DNA of 47,876 nucleotides from contig JAQCLG010000009.1 in NCBI GenBank assembly GCA_027592745.1, forward strand, positions 1-47,876. Reading direction: 5' to 3'. The DNA comes from Pseudomonadota bacterium. GTDB taxonomy: Bacteria; Pseudomonadota; Alphaproteobacteria; SP197. Both the position numbers and the translations under genes were made by a program. Each line of letters begins with the position of its first letter. The stretch's first letter is position 1. This document shows positions 15,380 through 24,530 of this stretch, one piece after another. Below the pieces are notes generated by a model. That model was not told the DNA's origin, made no database searches, and worked only from the letters and a program-made list of their open reading frames with translations.

Positions 15380-17296
15380 TCACTGGTCCCTGCCGTCGTC
15401 GCCGTCGACGTAGAAGAAGGTATCGGGCTGGTACATGCCGAACTGGCTGCCCGGATCCCAGTTGAAGATGGCTTCCTCGGGCACGTTCATCATGCGGTCG
15501 GAAACCACGACCGGCTGGAGCGTGCCGGCCACGATGCCGATGGAATACACGCCGTCGGCCCAGAGTCCCAGGATCTCGTTCCAGATCGCGCGCCGCTGCG
15601 TCATGTCGCGCGCGTGCCGCCATGCCTCGTAGAGCGCCATCAGGCGAGCCGGTTCCTCCATGTCGACGGGTTCGCCCGATGCCCCGCCGGTCTCGTTGTA
15701 CTGGCCCCAGGCCGGCCACTGCAGACCCTGCTGGCTGGTCGGCGCGAACTCGGCCGGGCTCATGTCGGCGGTCGGGATGCCGTTCTCTAGGCCGAACCAG
15801 ATCGCCATGACGGTCTGGCCGGCGAAGATGCGGTTGCGCAGAACATCGCGCTGCAGCGGCTTGGAAAAGACCTTGATGCCGATCTCGCCCCAGGAATCGT
15901 GGATCAGCTCAAGGATGTCGGTCTCCTCGGGATCCTCGCCCGCGGTCTCGACGATGATCTCGAGCATCCGCCCGTCGGGCATCAGCCGGTAGCCGGCGTC
16001 GTTGCGCTCCGTCAGGCCCATGGCATCGAGCAGGGCGTTGGCCTGGTCGATGTCGTACTGCGCCCAGGCCTCGCGGAAGGCCGGTTCGTAGAGCGGCGAG
16101 GCCGGCATCACGGTGTTCTGCCCCTCGATGCCCAGGCCGTAATAGATCACCTGGTTGATCTCGTGGCGGTTGATCGCCAGCGACAGGGCGCGGCGGAACC
16201 GCACGTCGCGCAGCAGCTCGCGCCAGCCCGGATCGGCGACCGACATGTTGGGATAAAGCGCGAGCTGGCTGCCGCGTGCCGTCTGCCAGAGGCGCACGCG
16301 GTAGTCGTTGTGGTCCTCGCCTTCCTTGAGGAAGGTATAGTCGGAAAAGGCTAGGCCGCGCGCCTGCAGGTCGGATTCCCCGGCCCAGGTCTTCAGCGGG
16401 ATCAGCTTGGCATCGACGACGTCCATGACGACGCGGTCGATGTAGGGAAGCTGCCGGCCCTCTGCATCGACCTTGTAGTAGTAGGGATTGCGCTCGCCGA
16501 CGAAGCGCTGGGACGGGGCGGCATTGGTGATGCGCCAGGGCTGCAGCGTCGGCAGGTCGGGGTTGTCGAACTTGTAGAGGTTGTCGAGATCGTTGTGCAG
16601 GGCTGCCCAGCCCGAAAGGCTGCGCTCGGCGGCCAGACGCGCCAGCTCATCGGGATCGCCGTAGTCGGCGTGGTAGGGCTTGAGAAAGTGCGAGGGGCGG
16701 TAGATGAAGAGCGGCGCGGCCGCGGCCATGGCCGGCAGGAAGTCCGGATTGGGCCCCTCCCAGGTGTAGCGCACGGTCGTCGCGTCGATCACCTCGAAGA
16801 CCGGCAGCTTGCCGTCGACCAGCAGGATGCTTGGTGGCCCGGCGGGCGAGAGTTCGGTGTTGAGCGCGACATCCTCCCACCAGTAGCGGAAGTCCTCGAT
16901 GGTGAAGGGCGCACCGTCCGACCACTTGTGGCCCGGCCGCAGGTGCAAGGTGAAGATGCGGCCGTCCTCGACCTCGAAGGATTCCAGGATGTCGGGCGCC
17001 AGATCCAGGTCCTCGTCGTAGCCGACCAGGCGGGCGTAGCCGAAGACGACCAGAAGGCGGGTGTCCTTGGCGCGGTTGATCAGCATGCGCCAGTCGCCGC
17101 CATAGACGCCCAGCGCCCGCCCGTCATCGACCACCAGGGGGTGGTCGGGCAGGCGCTGCGCCAGCGGCGGCAGTTCGCCTTCCGCAATCTCCTCGGCCCA
17201 GTACGGAACGTCCTCGGCGACCTGTGCGACGGCCGGAGCGACCGCAGCCGGAACCGCCACGAGCAGGGCCAGGACAAGAAAAACGCGGCGCATCAT
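15380..17296 (-). CDS. ABC transporter substrate-binding protein, peptide/SBP_bac_5 family
   Basis: The 638-residue periplasmic protein starts with a signal peptide: basic MMRR, a hydrophobic core FLVLALLVAVPAAVAPA, and a probable cleavage after AVA-Q. SBP_bac_5 features follow: GGDWRMLI near residue 65, FTLHLRPGHKWSDGAPFTIEDF, a NPYYYKVD element, and RRALSLAINRHEINQVIYYG with the conserved Arg/Asn/His pattern. The length is at the long end of the family (YejA is about 600). The many aromatic residues and acidic patches suit peptide binding, but ligands of such proteins range widely. The ATG overlaps the ATPase stop (ATGA). It is encoded third in the transporter part of the operon, after the fused ATPase. 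Confidence 0.9.
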   Translation of the reverse strand: MMRRVFLVLALLVAVPAAVAPAVAQVAEDVPYWAEEIAEGELPPLAQRLPDHPLVVDDGRALGVYGGDWRMLINRAKDTRLLVVFGYARLVGYDEDLDLAPDILESFEVEDGRIFTLHLRPGHKWSDGAPFTIEDFRYWWEDVALNTELSPAGPPSILLVDGKLPVFEVIDATTVRYTWEGPNPDFLPAMAAAAPLFIYRPSHFLKPYHADYGDPDELARLAAERSLSGWAALHNDLDNLYKFDNPDLPTLQPWRITNAAPSQRFVGERNPYYYKVDAEGRQLPYIDRVVMDVVDAKLIPLKTWAGESDLQARGLAFSDYTFLKEGEDHNDYRVRLWQTARGSQLALYPNMSVADPGWRELLRDVRFRRALSLAINRHEINQVIYYGLGIEGQNTVMPASPLYEPAFREAWAQYDIDQANALLDAMGLTERNDAGYRLMPDGRMLEIIVETAGEDPEETDILELIHDSWGEIGIKVFSKPLQRDVLRNRIFAGQTVMAIWFGLENGIPTADMSPAEFAPTSQQGLQWPAWGQYNETGGASGEPVDMEEPARLMALYEAWRHARDMTQRRAIWNEILGLWADGVYSIGIVAGTLQPVVVSDRMMNVPEEAIFNWDPGSQFGMYQPDTFFYVDGDDGRDQ

Positions 17297-19185
17297 GCCG
17301 CCTCCCCCGTGGGCACGCCGCTGGCGCGCACCATGTGGCCGTTGCCAATGTCGACCATGCGCAGGCCCGCTCCCTCGCGCACCGTGAAGGGTTCGGGCCA
17401 GGCGTCCGGCTGGGAAGCGCGCCCGGCCATCAGCGCGGTCAGGTCGAGGCGCCGGTCGGGATTGGGTTCGGGCACCGCGGCGAGCAGCGCGCGGGTATAG
17501 GGATGGGTCGGGTTGGCAAAGAGGTCGGCGCGCTGCGCCGTCTCGACCAGACGGCCCGAGCACATCACCGCAATGCGGTCGGCCATGTAGTCGACCACCG
17601 CCAGGTTGTGCGAGATGAACAGGTAGGTCAGCCCCAGCTCGGCCTGCAGGTCCTTCAACAGGTTGAGGATCTGGGCCTGGATCGAGACGTCGAGCGCCGA
17701 GACCGGCTCGTCGCAGATCAGCAGTTCGGGTTCCAGCGCCAGGGCGCGGGCGATGCCGATGCGCTGGCGCTGTCCGCCCGAGAAGCTGTGGGGGTAGCGG
17801 CGCAGGTGGCGGGCATCCAGCCCGACCAGCGCCATCAGCTTCATCACCCGGTCGGCGCGTTCGGCCTGGGTGCCGACGTTATGGATCAGCAGCGGCTCGG
17901 AGATGATGTCGTAGACCGTCATACGCGGGTTCAGCGAACCGAAGGGGTCCTGGAAAATGAACTGCACCTTGCGCCGGTAATCGAACAGCCTGTCGCCCTC
18001 GAGCGCGGCGATGTCGACCGCGTTGCCGCGATCGTTGAAGACGATGCGCCCGGAATCGGGCGTCAGCGCCTTCATGATCATCTTGCTGGTGGTCGTCTTG
18101 CCGCAGCCCGATTCGCCGACCAGCCCGAGACACTCGCCGCGGCGCACCTCGAAACTGACGTCGTCGACCGCGAGATGGCGCACGGTGCCGCGCGTCATGA
18201 AGCCGCCCTTGCGCACGTCGAACCCCTTGCTCAACCCCTCGACGGAGAGCAGCGGCCCGGTGGCGCTCTCGGGCCAGGGCACGCGGGTGCCCATGGAACT
18301 GCCCGGCTCGTGCTTGATCTCGCGCAGCGGCACCAGGCGCTCGCCGGGTTTCATGTCGAAGCGCGGCACCGCGGCGAGCAGGCCCTTGAGATAGGGGTGC
18401 CGGGGATCGCCGAAGATGTCCTTCAGCCCGCCCTGTTCCATGATGCGGCCGTGGTACATGACCACGACCTCCTCGGCGACGTTGGCAACGACCCCGAGAT
18501 CGTGGGTGATCATAAGCACCGCCATGCCCAGTTCGTCCTGCAGGTCGGCGATCAGCTTGAGGATCTGTGCCTGGATCGTGACATCGAGCGCGGTCGTGGG
18601 TTCGTCGGCGATCAGCAGAGAAGGGCGGCAGACCAGCGCCATGGCGATCATGGCGCGCTGGCGCAGGCCGCCCGAAAGCTCGAAGGGATAGCTGCGGAAG
18701 GCCTTGGCCGGATCGGGAAAGCCGACCAGGCGCAGCATCTCGATGGTGAGCTCGCGTCCCTCGGGCCTGCTGCAGTTCCTGTGCAGGAACAGCGCCTCGC
18801 TGACCTGATCGCCCACGGTGTGGAGCGGCGAGAGCGAGGTCATGGGTTCCTGGAAGATGATCGAGACGGTGCCGCCGCGGATGGCGCGCATCTTCGGCCC
18901 GTCGGCGGGCAGGGCGGCGATATCGACCGGTGCGGCATCGGGCCGGGAGGGATCGTGGAGCAGGATCTGGCCGCCGGTGATCCGCGCGCTCTGGGGCAGG
19001 ATGCGCATGATCGTCTGGCTGATCACGGTCTTGCCCGAACCGGACTCGCCCACCAGGGCCAGGGTCCGCCCCGGGCGAATCGCAAAGGAGACCCCCTTGA
19101 CCGCCTGGACCGTGCCGTCGCCGACCCGGAAGTCGACCTTGAGGTCGCGGATGTCGATCAGGGGGGTCACGGCCGGGGCGTTCAC
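17293..19185 (-). CDS. Fused dual ABC transporter ATPase (DppD-DppF/YejF-like)
   Basis: The 630-residue protein contains two complete ABC ATPase domains, as in YejF. The first has Walker A GESGSGKT (residues 46-53), signature [10 protein letters not shown] and Walker [13 protein letters not shown]. The second has GESGCGKTT, signature [16 protein letters not shown] and [12 protein letters not shown]. Each half ends with the oligopeptide-type C-terminal extension ([30 protein letters not shown]), so both catalytic sites look active. It drives the importer made with 15380, 14338 and 13172. The start is GTG 19185, overlapping the upstream small membrane gene's TGA by GTGA. This links the transporter genes to the glycosyltransferase chain rather than to a promoter of their own. 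Confidence 0.93.
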   Translation of the reverse strand: MNAPAVTPLIDIRDLKVDFRVGDGTVQAVKGVSFAIRPGRTLALVGESGSGKTVISQTIMRILPQSARITGGQILLHDPSRPDAAPVDIAALPADGPKMRAIRGGTVSIIFQEPMTSLSPLHTVGDQVSEALFLHRNCSRPEGRELTIEMLRLVGFPDPAKAFRSYPFELSGGLRQRAMIAMALVCRPSLLIADEPTTALDVTIQAQILKLIADLQDELGMAVLMITHDLGVVANVAEEVVVMYHGRIMEQGGLKDIFGDPRHPYLKGLLAAVPRFDMKPGERLVPLREIKHEPGSSMGTRVPWPESATGPLLSVEGLSKGFDVRKGGFMTRGTVRHLAVDDVSFEVRRGECLGLVGESGCGKTTTSKMIMKALTPDSGRIVFNDRGNAVDIAALEGDRLFDYRRKVQFIFQDPFGSLNPRMTVYDIISEPLLIHNVGTQAERADRVMKLMALVGLDARHLRRYPHSFSGGQRQRIGIARALALEPELLICDEPVSALDVSIQAQILNLLKDLQAELGLTYLFISHNLAVVDYMADRIAVMCSGRLVETAQRADLFANPTHPYTRALLAAVPEPNPDRRLDLTALMAGRASQPDAWPEPFTVREGAGLRMVDIGNGHMVRASGVPTGEAA

Positions 19186-19694
19186 AGGTGATCGTCCGGC
19201 AGGCTGCCGGGAGAGACCGCAAAACCCATGGCGTCGAGGTTGGCCCGCGTCACCTCCGAAAGCGCCAGGTCGTTGGCGCGGGTGGCGTGGAGCGCTGCGG
19301 CCACGACGGCGTCGAAGCCGTCGAGCGACGAATCAAAGGACATGCTGGTACCGCCTCCCCGCAACTTCAGTTCCATCCAGCCCTTGGCCTTGGTGCGTCC
19401 CGTCGAGAAGTACGCCAGCTTCATGACGGCAAGATCGCGCCATGCCAGGGACCGCGGCCATGGACCGTGGATTTGCAATCCCTGTACCGACAGGGTGACG
19501 CCCGAGCGATGCCGAAGGAAGGTGCGCGCCCCGAACGCCAGAAACACCGCCCCCACGGCCCCAAGGATGTAGACCATGATGGAGCCGCCCTGAACGACAA
19601 GCAGGGGCGCCAGGCAGAGAAACGCGCCGACGCCCGCGCGCAGGTAGTCGGCGACCAGGGTCTTTGTCTCGTATCGATAGGGCGTTGTGTCCAT
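19182..19694 (-). CDS. Two-helix membrane protein with a cytoplasmic C-terminal domain, unknown
   Basis: The 170-residue protein has a polar lead, two adjacent hydrophobic helices (about residues 18-35 and 38-58), then a beta-rich soluble part with GVTLSVQGLQIHGPWPRSLAWRDL, which resembles a PH-like fold of small bacterial membrane proteins. A helical end follows with two alanine-rich stretches. I do not recognise a named family. It begins five bases after the deacetylase-like gene and overlaps the ATPase start by GTGA, so it bridges the two parts of the operon. A role in either glycan processing or transporter function is possible. Confidence 0.6.
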   Translation of the reverse strand: MDTTPYRYETKTLVADYLRAGVGAFLCLAPLLVVQGGSIMVYILGAVGAVFLAFGARTFLRHRSGVTLSVQGLQIHGPWPRSLAWRDLAVMKLAYFSTGRTKAKGWMELKLRGGGTSMSFDSSLDGFDAVVAAALHATRANDLALSEVTRANLDAMGFAVSPGSLPDDHL

Positions 19695-19699
19695 GCGGG

Positions 19700-20464
19700 T
19701 CAGGCGTCCGGTGCGAAGACGGCGGCGGCATCCTGCCAGCATCCGGCCGGATGATCCCGTGTCGCCGTCACAAATCGGGCGACAAAGCCGTCGCAGGCCG
19801 CATCATGGACCCTGTGATGGGTCATCAGCCCCGTCGGCTCGGCACCATCGGCCATGCCGGTGCGACGGCGGGCCAGATGATCGCAGGCTGCGGCCAGTGC
19901 CACACCCTCGCCGGCAAAGCCGCCGCCGCCTTTCCAGGCGACGATGTCGATGTGCACGTTGGCGATGGCCAGACCGTCCTCCCGCGCATGGCGACGCGGC
20001 CCCAGGATCGACAGGCCGGAAAAGCCGCGCGCGGCAAGGTCACGGGCGACGCGGGCATCGATACGATTCCAAGGCGGTACCATGACCCCATGGAAGCCCG
20101 ACCCGAAGGCATGGGCAAGCAGGGAATGTCCCTTGCTGAGACAGTCCGCGAGATCGCCCGTGCCCCCGTCGTCGACGAGTTCGCACTTGCGCCGCTCCGG
20201 CCCCGCCCGGTTGGCGTGGGCATAGCCGTGCTGGAGCACGCTGGCCCCGGGATCGGCGCGTAGAAGGGCTGCGCTGGTTTCCTCCAGCCAGGCCGGCACG
20301 ACCGCCAGGGCCAGGGGCACGCCGAGACCGCGCCGCAGGTCGAGCAGGCCGGGAAGCCTGCCGTCGTCGGGCCCCGCGTCGTCGTCGCGCCACCAGAAGG
20401 TCGCTGTGCGGCCGGCCTCGCCCCAGAGGTCGAGTTCGCGCTGCAGGTCGCCCCAGTCAGCCAT
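19700..20464 (-). CDS. Polysaccharide-deacetylase-like (NodB-homology-type fold) protein
   Basis: The 254-residue protein contains WWRDDDAG (Asp27-29), LQHGYAHAN with His79 and His83, and VPPWNRI around residue 128. These are in the order of the metal-binding and catalytic motifs of carbohydrate esterase family 4 (an Asp pair, HxxxH, and an R/P-x-P-W-type motif). It lacks a signal peptide, so it probably acts on a cytoplasmic, perhaps lipid- or nucleotide-linked, glycan rather than on an extracellular polymer. Its ATG overlaps the preceding glycosyltransferase stop by eight bases. I infer that it trims an N-acetyl group from the product of the adjacent glycosyltransferases. The variant motifs leave room for a non-catalytic role. 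Confidence 0.7.
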   Translation of the reverse strand: MADWGDLQRELDLWGEAGRTATFWWRDDDAGPDDGRLPGLLDLRRGLGVPLALAVVPAWLEETSAALLRADPGASVLQHGYAHANRAGPERRKCELVDDGGTGDLADCLSKGHSLLAHAFGSGFHGVMVPPWNRIDARVARDLAARGFSGLSILGPRRHAREDGLAIANVHIDIVAWKGGGGFAGEGVALAAACDHLARRRTGMADGAEPTGLMTHHRVHDAACDGFVARFVTATRDHPAGCWQDAAAVFAPDA

Positions 20465-21596
20465 GGGCGGCCCACCCGGCAAGCAGGCGCGCGCTGGTCG
20501 GCGCGCCCGAGAGATCGATCGTGGCCGCAGGAGGAGGCGGCAGTTCGAGCGCGCGGTCGACCGCAGCCGCCAGGGCTGCCGGATCGAGACGGTCCTCGGT
20601 GAGGACCACGGCAAGGCCGTGTTCGGCCATGATCTGCGCCCTCTCGCCCTGTTCCGTCTCACCCTCGGCGCCATAGGGCACCAGCACGGCACGGGCACCG
20701 GCCACGAACAGGTCGGTCGCGGTGTTGTAGCCAGCCTGGGAAACCGAGACGGCGCAATTGGCAAGCAGGAAGGCGAAATCAGCGCGGTTGGGCTCGATCG
20801 CCAGGCCCGGCGCTTGGTCGATCCCCTCGGCAAGACCGGCCTCGCCGAGCAGCAGGCGCCAGGTCCGCCCTGCGGTCAGGCGCGAGAGCGGTCGGGCCGC
20901 CGCCGCGGCCTGCAGCAGGTTGCGCCCGACTAGGCCCCCGCCGACCGAGACGATGACCTCGTCGCGGCCGGCTGCATCCGCCGCCCGAAGAGCCTTGCGG
21001 GTATCGGCGACGTAGCCGGTGTGGATCACCCGCTCGCCCAGCAGGGCGGCGGCCGGAAAGCTGACATCCAGGCGCACCAGGGCGGGATCGCCATGGACCA
21101 GAACGGCATCGTAACGCTGCTGGGCGGTCTCGATCATGGTCGCGATGCGGTCGGGCCGGGATTCGCGCTGCAGGATGTCGCGCACGGAGGCCACGACGAG
21201 CGGCGGGCGTCCCAGGCGGCCGGCCGCATCGAGCAGTGCGAGAACCTCGGCGCGCAGGCTGCGGCGGCCGAACGGGAAGGTTTCGGTGACGACCACGGCG
21301 GGTGCCTCTTCGGCCACGAGGGCTTCGAGCATGGCGCGCCGTCGCGCCATCAGCGCATCGTCGGCCGGGCGACCCTCGCCATCGACCATGGCGCGGAACC
21401 CGGCATCGGCGGCGCGCAACGGCGGCAACTGCACGAGCCGGGCCTCGCCGAGGTCGAGATTGGAGAGCGGCAGGCCACCGCTTGCCACGACGCAACGCAC
21501 TCCCAGGGCCGCGGTGGCATGCGCGATCGCGGCGGTACGGCGCAGGTGGCCGCTGCCCAGCAGGTGCTGAACCCAGAAGAGCACGCCGCCGCTCAC
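20457..21596 (-). CDS. MurG-like (GT28-type) glycosyltransferase, copy 2
   Basis: A 379-residue GT-B protein. The N-terminal motif QHLLGSGHLRRTAAIAHA (residues 10-27) is a GxGH loop of the MurG/UGT kind. The C-terminal half has VSVGGGLVGRNL and SQAGYNTATDLFVAGARAVLVPYG, the usual donor-binding region. GEGETEQGERAQIM-type residues follow. It is the second of two related proteins in the operon; the other begins with SHDSFGLGHLRR. GTG 21596 overlaps the phosphatase stop by GTGA. The donor and acceptor are unknown. The absence of predicted membrane helices suggests a soluble or membrane-surface enzyme. Confidence 0.8.
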   Translation of the reverse strand: MSGGVLFWVQHLLGSGHLRRTAAIAHATAALGVRCVVASGGLPLSNLDLGEARLVQLPPLRAADAGFRAMVDGEGRPADDALMARRRAMLEALVAEEAPAVVVTETFPFGRRSLRAEVLALLDAAGRLGRPPLVVASVRDILQRESRPDRIATMIETAQQRYDAVLVHGDPALVRLDVSFPAAALLGERVIHTGYVADTRKALRAADAAGRDEVIVSVGGGLVGRNLLQAAAAARPLSRLTAGRTWRLLLGEAGLAEGIDQAPGLAIEPNRADFAFLLANCAVSVSQAGYNTATDLFVAGARAVLVPYGAEGETEQGERAQIMAEHGLAVVLTEDRLDPAALAAAVDRALELPPPPAATIDLSGAPTSARLLAGWAAHG

Positions 21597-22186
21597 AGGG
21601 CATGCTCCAGGGGCACGAGGGCGGGATCGGCCAGACGCACGCCCGAGGCATCGACCTCCAGCAGCAGCATGCTCTCGCGCATCAGGCGCAGCGGTGGCTT
21701 GCCCAGCATGGTCCAGCCGCAGGCAAGAACCAGGGCGGCGCGCTGGACGCCGCGATGGGTCAGCGCCACCACGGGGCCGCCCTCGGCGGAGATCTCGGCG
21801 AGCCAGGCTCCAAGACGTGCTGCAACCTCGCGCGGGCTCTCCCCGCCCTCGGGCCGGAAATCAAGGCCGGCCGCCTCGTTGGCGTCCATCGCCGTGCCCA
21901 GTTCCGCGCGCAGCCCAGCAAGGCTGCGCCCCGACCAGGCGCCCCAGTCCATCTCGATCAGGCGCGGTTCGAGGACGACCGAACCAAGGCCCATGGCGCC
22001 GGCAGTTTCGCGCGTGCGCCGCAGGGGGCTGGCGAACACCCGCCAGGAGGCAAGCCCAGCCGGCAGGCGCCAGCGCGCCGCCAGCGCCCGGCCGGCGGCG
22101 GACAACGGACGGTCGGCACGGCCCTGTATCAGTCCTGCCTCGTTCCAGTCGCTGGGCGCATGGCGCATCAGGGCCACCGCAGTCAC
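21593..22186 (-). CDS. Histidine phosphatase family protein (phosphoglycerate-mutase-like)
   Basis: This 197-residue protein begins VALMRHAPSDWNEAG, the histidine phosphatase RHG-type motif with His9 and Arg8. QGRADRPLSAAGR follows, then FASPLRRTRETA with a conserved Arg, a Glu in LIEMDWGAWSG, and the second catalytic His in VVALTHRGV. The active-site set is complete. The start is GTG 22186, overlapping the upstream GT4 stop by GTGA. In this setting the likely substrate is a sugar phosphate or a glycan or lipid phosphate intermediate, but alpha-ribazole phosphatase-like or PGM activity cannot be excluded. The stop overlaps the start of the second MurG-like gene. Confidence 0.85.
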   Translation of the reverse strand: MTAVALMRHAPSDWNEAGLIQGRADRPLSAAGRALAARWRLPAGLASWRVFASPLRRTRETAGAMGLGSVVLEPRLIEMDWGAWSGRSLAGLRAELGTAMDANEAAGLDFRPEGGESPREVAARLGAWLAEISAEGGPVVALTHRGVQRAALVLACGWTMLGKPPLRLMRESMLLLEVDASGVRLADPALVPLEHAL

Positions 22187-23304
22187 GGCGCCCTCCGGCG
22201 ACAGGCCTCGGCGATGGCGCGGCCCAGCGCCTGTTCGGCCGCCGGGATGCCATGGTGCATGCGGACATGTTCGGCCGCGGCGGCGCCCATGGCGGCGCGT
22301 CGGCGCGGATCGGCAAGCAGGGTCACGGCAGCCTCGGCAAAGGCCGCCGCATCGCCCTCGGGTGCGAGCAGGCCGGTCTTTCCGTGAACGACGATCTCGG
22401 GCACGCCGCGGGCGCGCCCCGCGACGACCGGCAGTCCGGCGGCCTGGGCCGAGAGCAGGGCCATGCCGTAGGCCTCGTTGACCGCAGGCCACAGGAACAG
22501 GTCGCAGGCGCCGAGCAGGCCGGGCAGGCTGCGCGGCGCGACACGCCCGACCATGTGGGCACGACCGCCCAGGAGTCCGGCGACCGCGCTCCGGCAGGGA
22601 CCGTCGCCGACGACGACCAACTCGAACTCCCCGCCCATTTCCGGCAGGGCCTGCGCCAGGACGCGGTAGGAGGCAAGCTTGTCGCCCGGGCGCATCATCG
22701 CCACGACCACGGCCCAGGGCCGCTGCGGATCAAGGCCCCACTGCGCCGCCAGCCGGCGGCGCTGGCCGGCGCGGCGCACCCGTTCGTGTGGTCCGGTGTC
22801 GAGGAAGGGCGCCAGGGGCACGATCCGTTCGGCGGGTATGCCCGCGGCAATCAGGCCGTCGGCATCTTCCGAGGTCACCGGCAGCAGCGCGTCGGCGCGG
22901 GCCAGCGCCGCCAGCGAGAGGGCAAATCCCGCCGCCCAGGGCCCGCGCCGCTGCCTGGGCGCTACCGAGGGTTCGGCCACGACATAGGGCAGGCCCAGCG
23001 CCCCGGCGACCCGCGGGCCCAGGTGGTCGGGAGCCTTGTGATAGAGGTGATAGGTGAACCACAGGTCGGGCGGCGCGTGCCTCCATGCCTCGGCTAGGTG
23101 CTGCGCCTGGGCGATCGCGCGGCGGGCGAGCTCATGCTGGCGCTTGCCATCGCCCGTGCCATCGTAGCAGCGCAGGCTTGATGCCAGTGTCACCGTATGG
23201 CCCATGCCGGCCAGGGTCGCCATCAGCAGGCGCGCCATGGCACGGTCGCCCGAGGGCACGCGGTGGCCGGGCGGTTTCATCGGGGCGTAGAAGGCGATCC
23301 TCAT
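22183..23304 (-). CDS. GT4 family glycosyltransferase (first of the two GT4 in coordinate order)
   Basis: The 373-residue protein starts MRIAFYAPMKPPGHRVPSGD and has the GT4 order: a GT-B N-domain with the acceptor loop, then WAVVVAMMRPGDKLASYRVL, ELVVVGDGPCRSAV and NEAYGMALLSAQAAGLPVVAG. The last is the donor-binding E-x7-E-type segment (E in NEAYG; the second Glu is replaced by Ser-Ala-Gln). Then comes GVPEIVVHGKTGLLAPEGD. The donor is a nucleotide sugar, type unknown. ATG 23304 overlaps the preceding GT4 gene's stop (ATGA). The change at the second position of the EX7E motif is worth noting, although the second Glu is not always needed. Confidence 0.87.
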   Translation of the reverse strand: MRIAFYAPMKPPGHRVPSGDRAMARLLMATLAGMGHTVTLASSLRCYDGTGDGKRQHELARRAIAQAQHLAEAWRHAPPDLWFTYHLYHKAPDHLGPRVAGALGLPYVVAEPSVAPRQRRGPWAAGFALSLAALARADALLPVTSEDADGLIAAGIPAERIVPLAPFLDTGPHERVRRAGQRRRLAAQWGLDPQRPWAVVVAMMRPGDKLASYRVLAQALPEMGGEFELVVVGDGPCRSAVAGLLGGRAHMVGRVAPRSLPGLLGACDLFLWPAVNEAYGMALLSAQAAGLPVVAGRARGVPEIVVHGKTGLLAPEGDAAAFAEAAVTLLADPRRRAAMGAAAAEHVRMHHGIPAAEQALGRAIAEACRRRAP

Positions 23305-24530
23305 GACCGCCCCCCAAGACCGAAGCGCGCCGACAGGTCGTCGATCCCGCCGTCCATGGCAAAGGCGCTGCGCACGCGCGCTTCGCCGGCCGCACCCATT
23401 GCCGCCCGGCGCCCCGGGTCGCGGATCAGGGCCTCCAGCGCCTCCGCCAGGGCGGGAGGATCGCCCGGCGCCACGAGCAGGCCGTTGACCCCGTGCGCGA
23501 TCAGTTCGGGCACGGCCGAGACGCGGGTTGCCACGGCCGCAAGGCCCTGGCTCTGGGCTTCCATCAGCACGTTGGGCAGGCCGTCGCGGTCGCCGTCGCC
23601 GGCGATGCGCGGGGCAAGGCAGAAGAGATCGGCGCTGCGGTAGGCCTCCAGCACCTCCTCCTGGGGCCGGGCGCCCAGCCAGGAGATGCGCGCGGCCAGG
23701 CCCGCCTGGGCGGCCTGTCGCTGCAGTGCCTCCTTCAGCGGGCCACCGCCGATGTGGACGAGGCGCCACGACAGGTGGGCGGGCAGCAGGGCGAGCGCGG
23801 CGACGAGATCGTCCAGCCCCTTCTTTTCCACCGCACGACCGACTGCGACCAGGATGACGGGGTCCCCGGGGGCACTGCCGTCGCGCGGCGGCCGTTCGGG
23901 CGCGGCGGGCCAGCGCGCCAGGTCGAGCCCGTGATAGACCAGCCCGACACGGCCCGGCGGGGCCAGGCGCGCCAGATGATCGCGGTTGGCCGCGGTGCAG
24001 GTCACCAGCCATCGGCAATCGGCGAGTTTCTCGGCAAGCTCCCAGTCGGGGGAGGTGTAGATGTCCTTAGCGTGGGCCGAACCGCTCCAGGGCAGGCCGG
24101 TCATCAAAGCGGCATAACGCGCGACCGAGGCCGGGGTGTGCAGGAAATGGGCATGGAGCCAGGCGACCCGCGGCGCCACCTCGGCCGCCAGGACGCAGGC
24201 CTGGCCGAAGCGGCGGATGCGGTTGGCACTGCGGTCGCGCGCCAGATCGGCCCGCCATGTCCGCCACGCCGCATCGTAGCCCGGCAGCCTTCGCGCCTTG
24301 CGCCATGCCGCCAGCACGCGCATGGGCTCGCGGTGGAGATATTCGGGCAGATAGGTCACCCGGGCGGCGATCTCGCGATGCACAGGATGGGTCCTGGTAT
24401 CGGTGGGATGGCGCAGCGAGACGATCTCGATCGCCAGTCCGCGCCGCTCCAGTGCGGCGATCTCCTGGGCGATGAAGCTCTCGGAAAGGCGCGGGTAACC
24501 CTTGAGGATGAAGGCGACCGGCGGCGTCAA
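23301..24530 (-). CDS. GT4 family glycosyltransferase (colanic-acid-type, KGYPRLSESF start)
   Basis: The 409-residue GT-B enzyme starts with FILKGYPRLSESFIAQEI, the hallmark of GT4 proteins in exopolysaccharide loci. It has VAWLHAHFLHTPASVARYAA, then HGLDLARW, LVAVGRAVEKKGLDDLVAAL, and GLPNVLMEAQSQGLAAVATRVSAVPELI with the conserved Glu. The EX7E motif is GDRDGLPNVLMEA (E before AQSQG). The start is TTG at 24530..24528, which overlaps the previous gene's TGA as TTGA. It is the only codon that fits the coupled chain, and the conserved start follows within 10 residues. The acceptor and donor are unknown. The chain position suggests it acts after the first MurG-like protein on the same glycan. 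Confidence 0.88.
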   Translation of the reverse strand: MTPPVAFILKGYPRLSESFIAQEIAALERRGLAIEIVSLRHPTDTRTHPVHREIAARVTYLPEYLHREPMRVLAAWRKARRLPGYDAAWRTWRADLARDRSANRIRRFGQACVLAAEVAPRVAWLHAHFLHTPASVARYAALMTGLPWSGSAHAKDIYTSPDWELAEKLADCRWLVTCTAANRDHLARLAPPGRVGLVYHGLDLARWPAAPERPPRDGSAPGDPVILVAVGRAVEKKGLDDLVAALALLPAHLSWRLVHIGGGPLKEALQRQAAQAGLAARISWLGARPQEEVLEAYRSADLFCLAPRIAGDGDRDGLPNVLMEAQSQGLAAVATRVSAVPELIAHGVNGLLVAPGDPPALAEALEALIRDPGRRAAMGAAGEARVRSAFAMDGGIDDLSARFGLGGRS

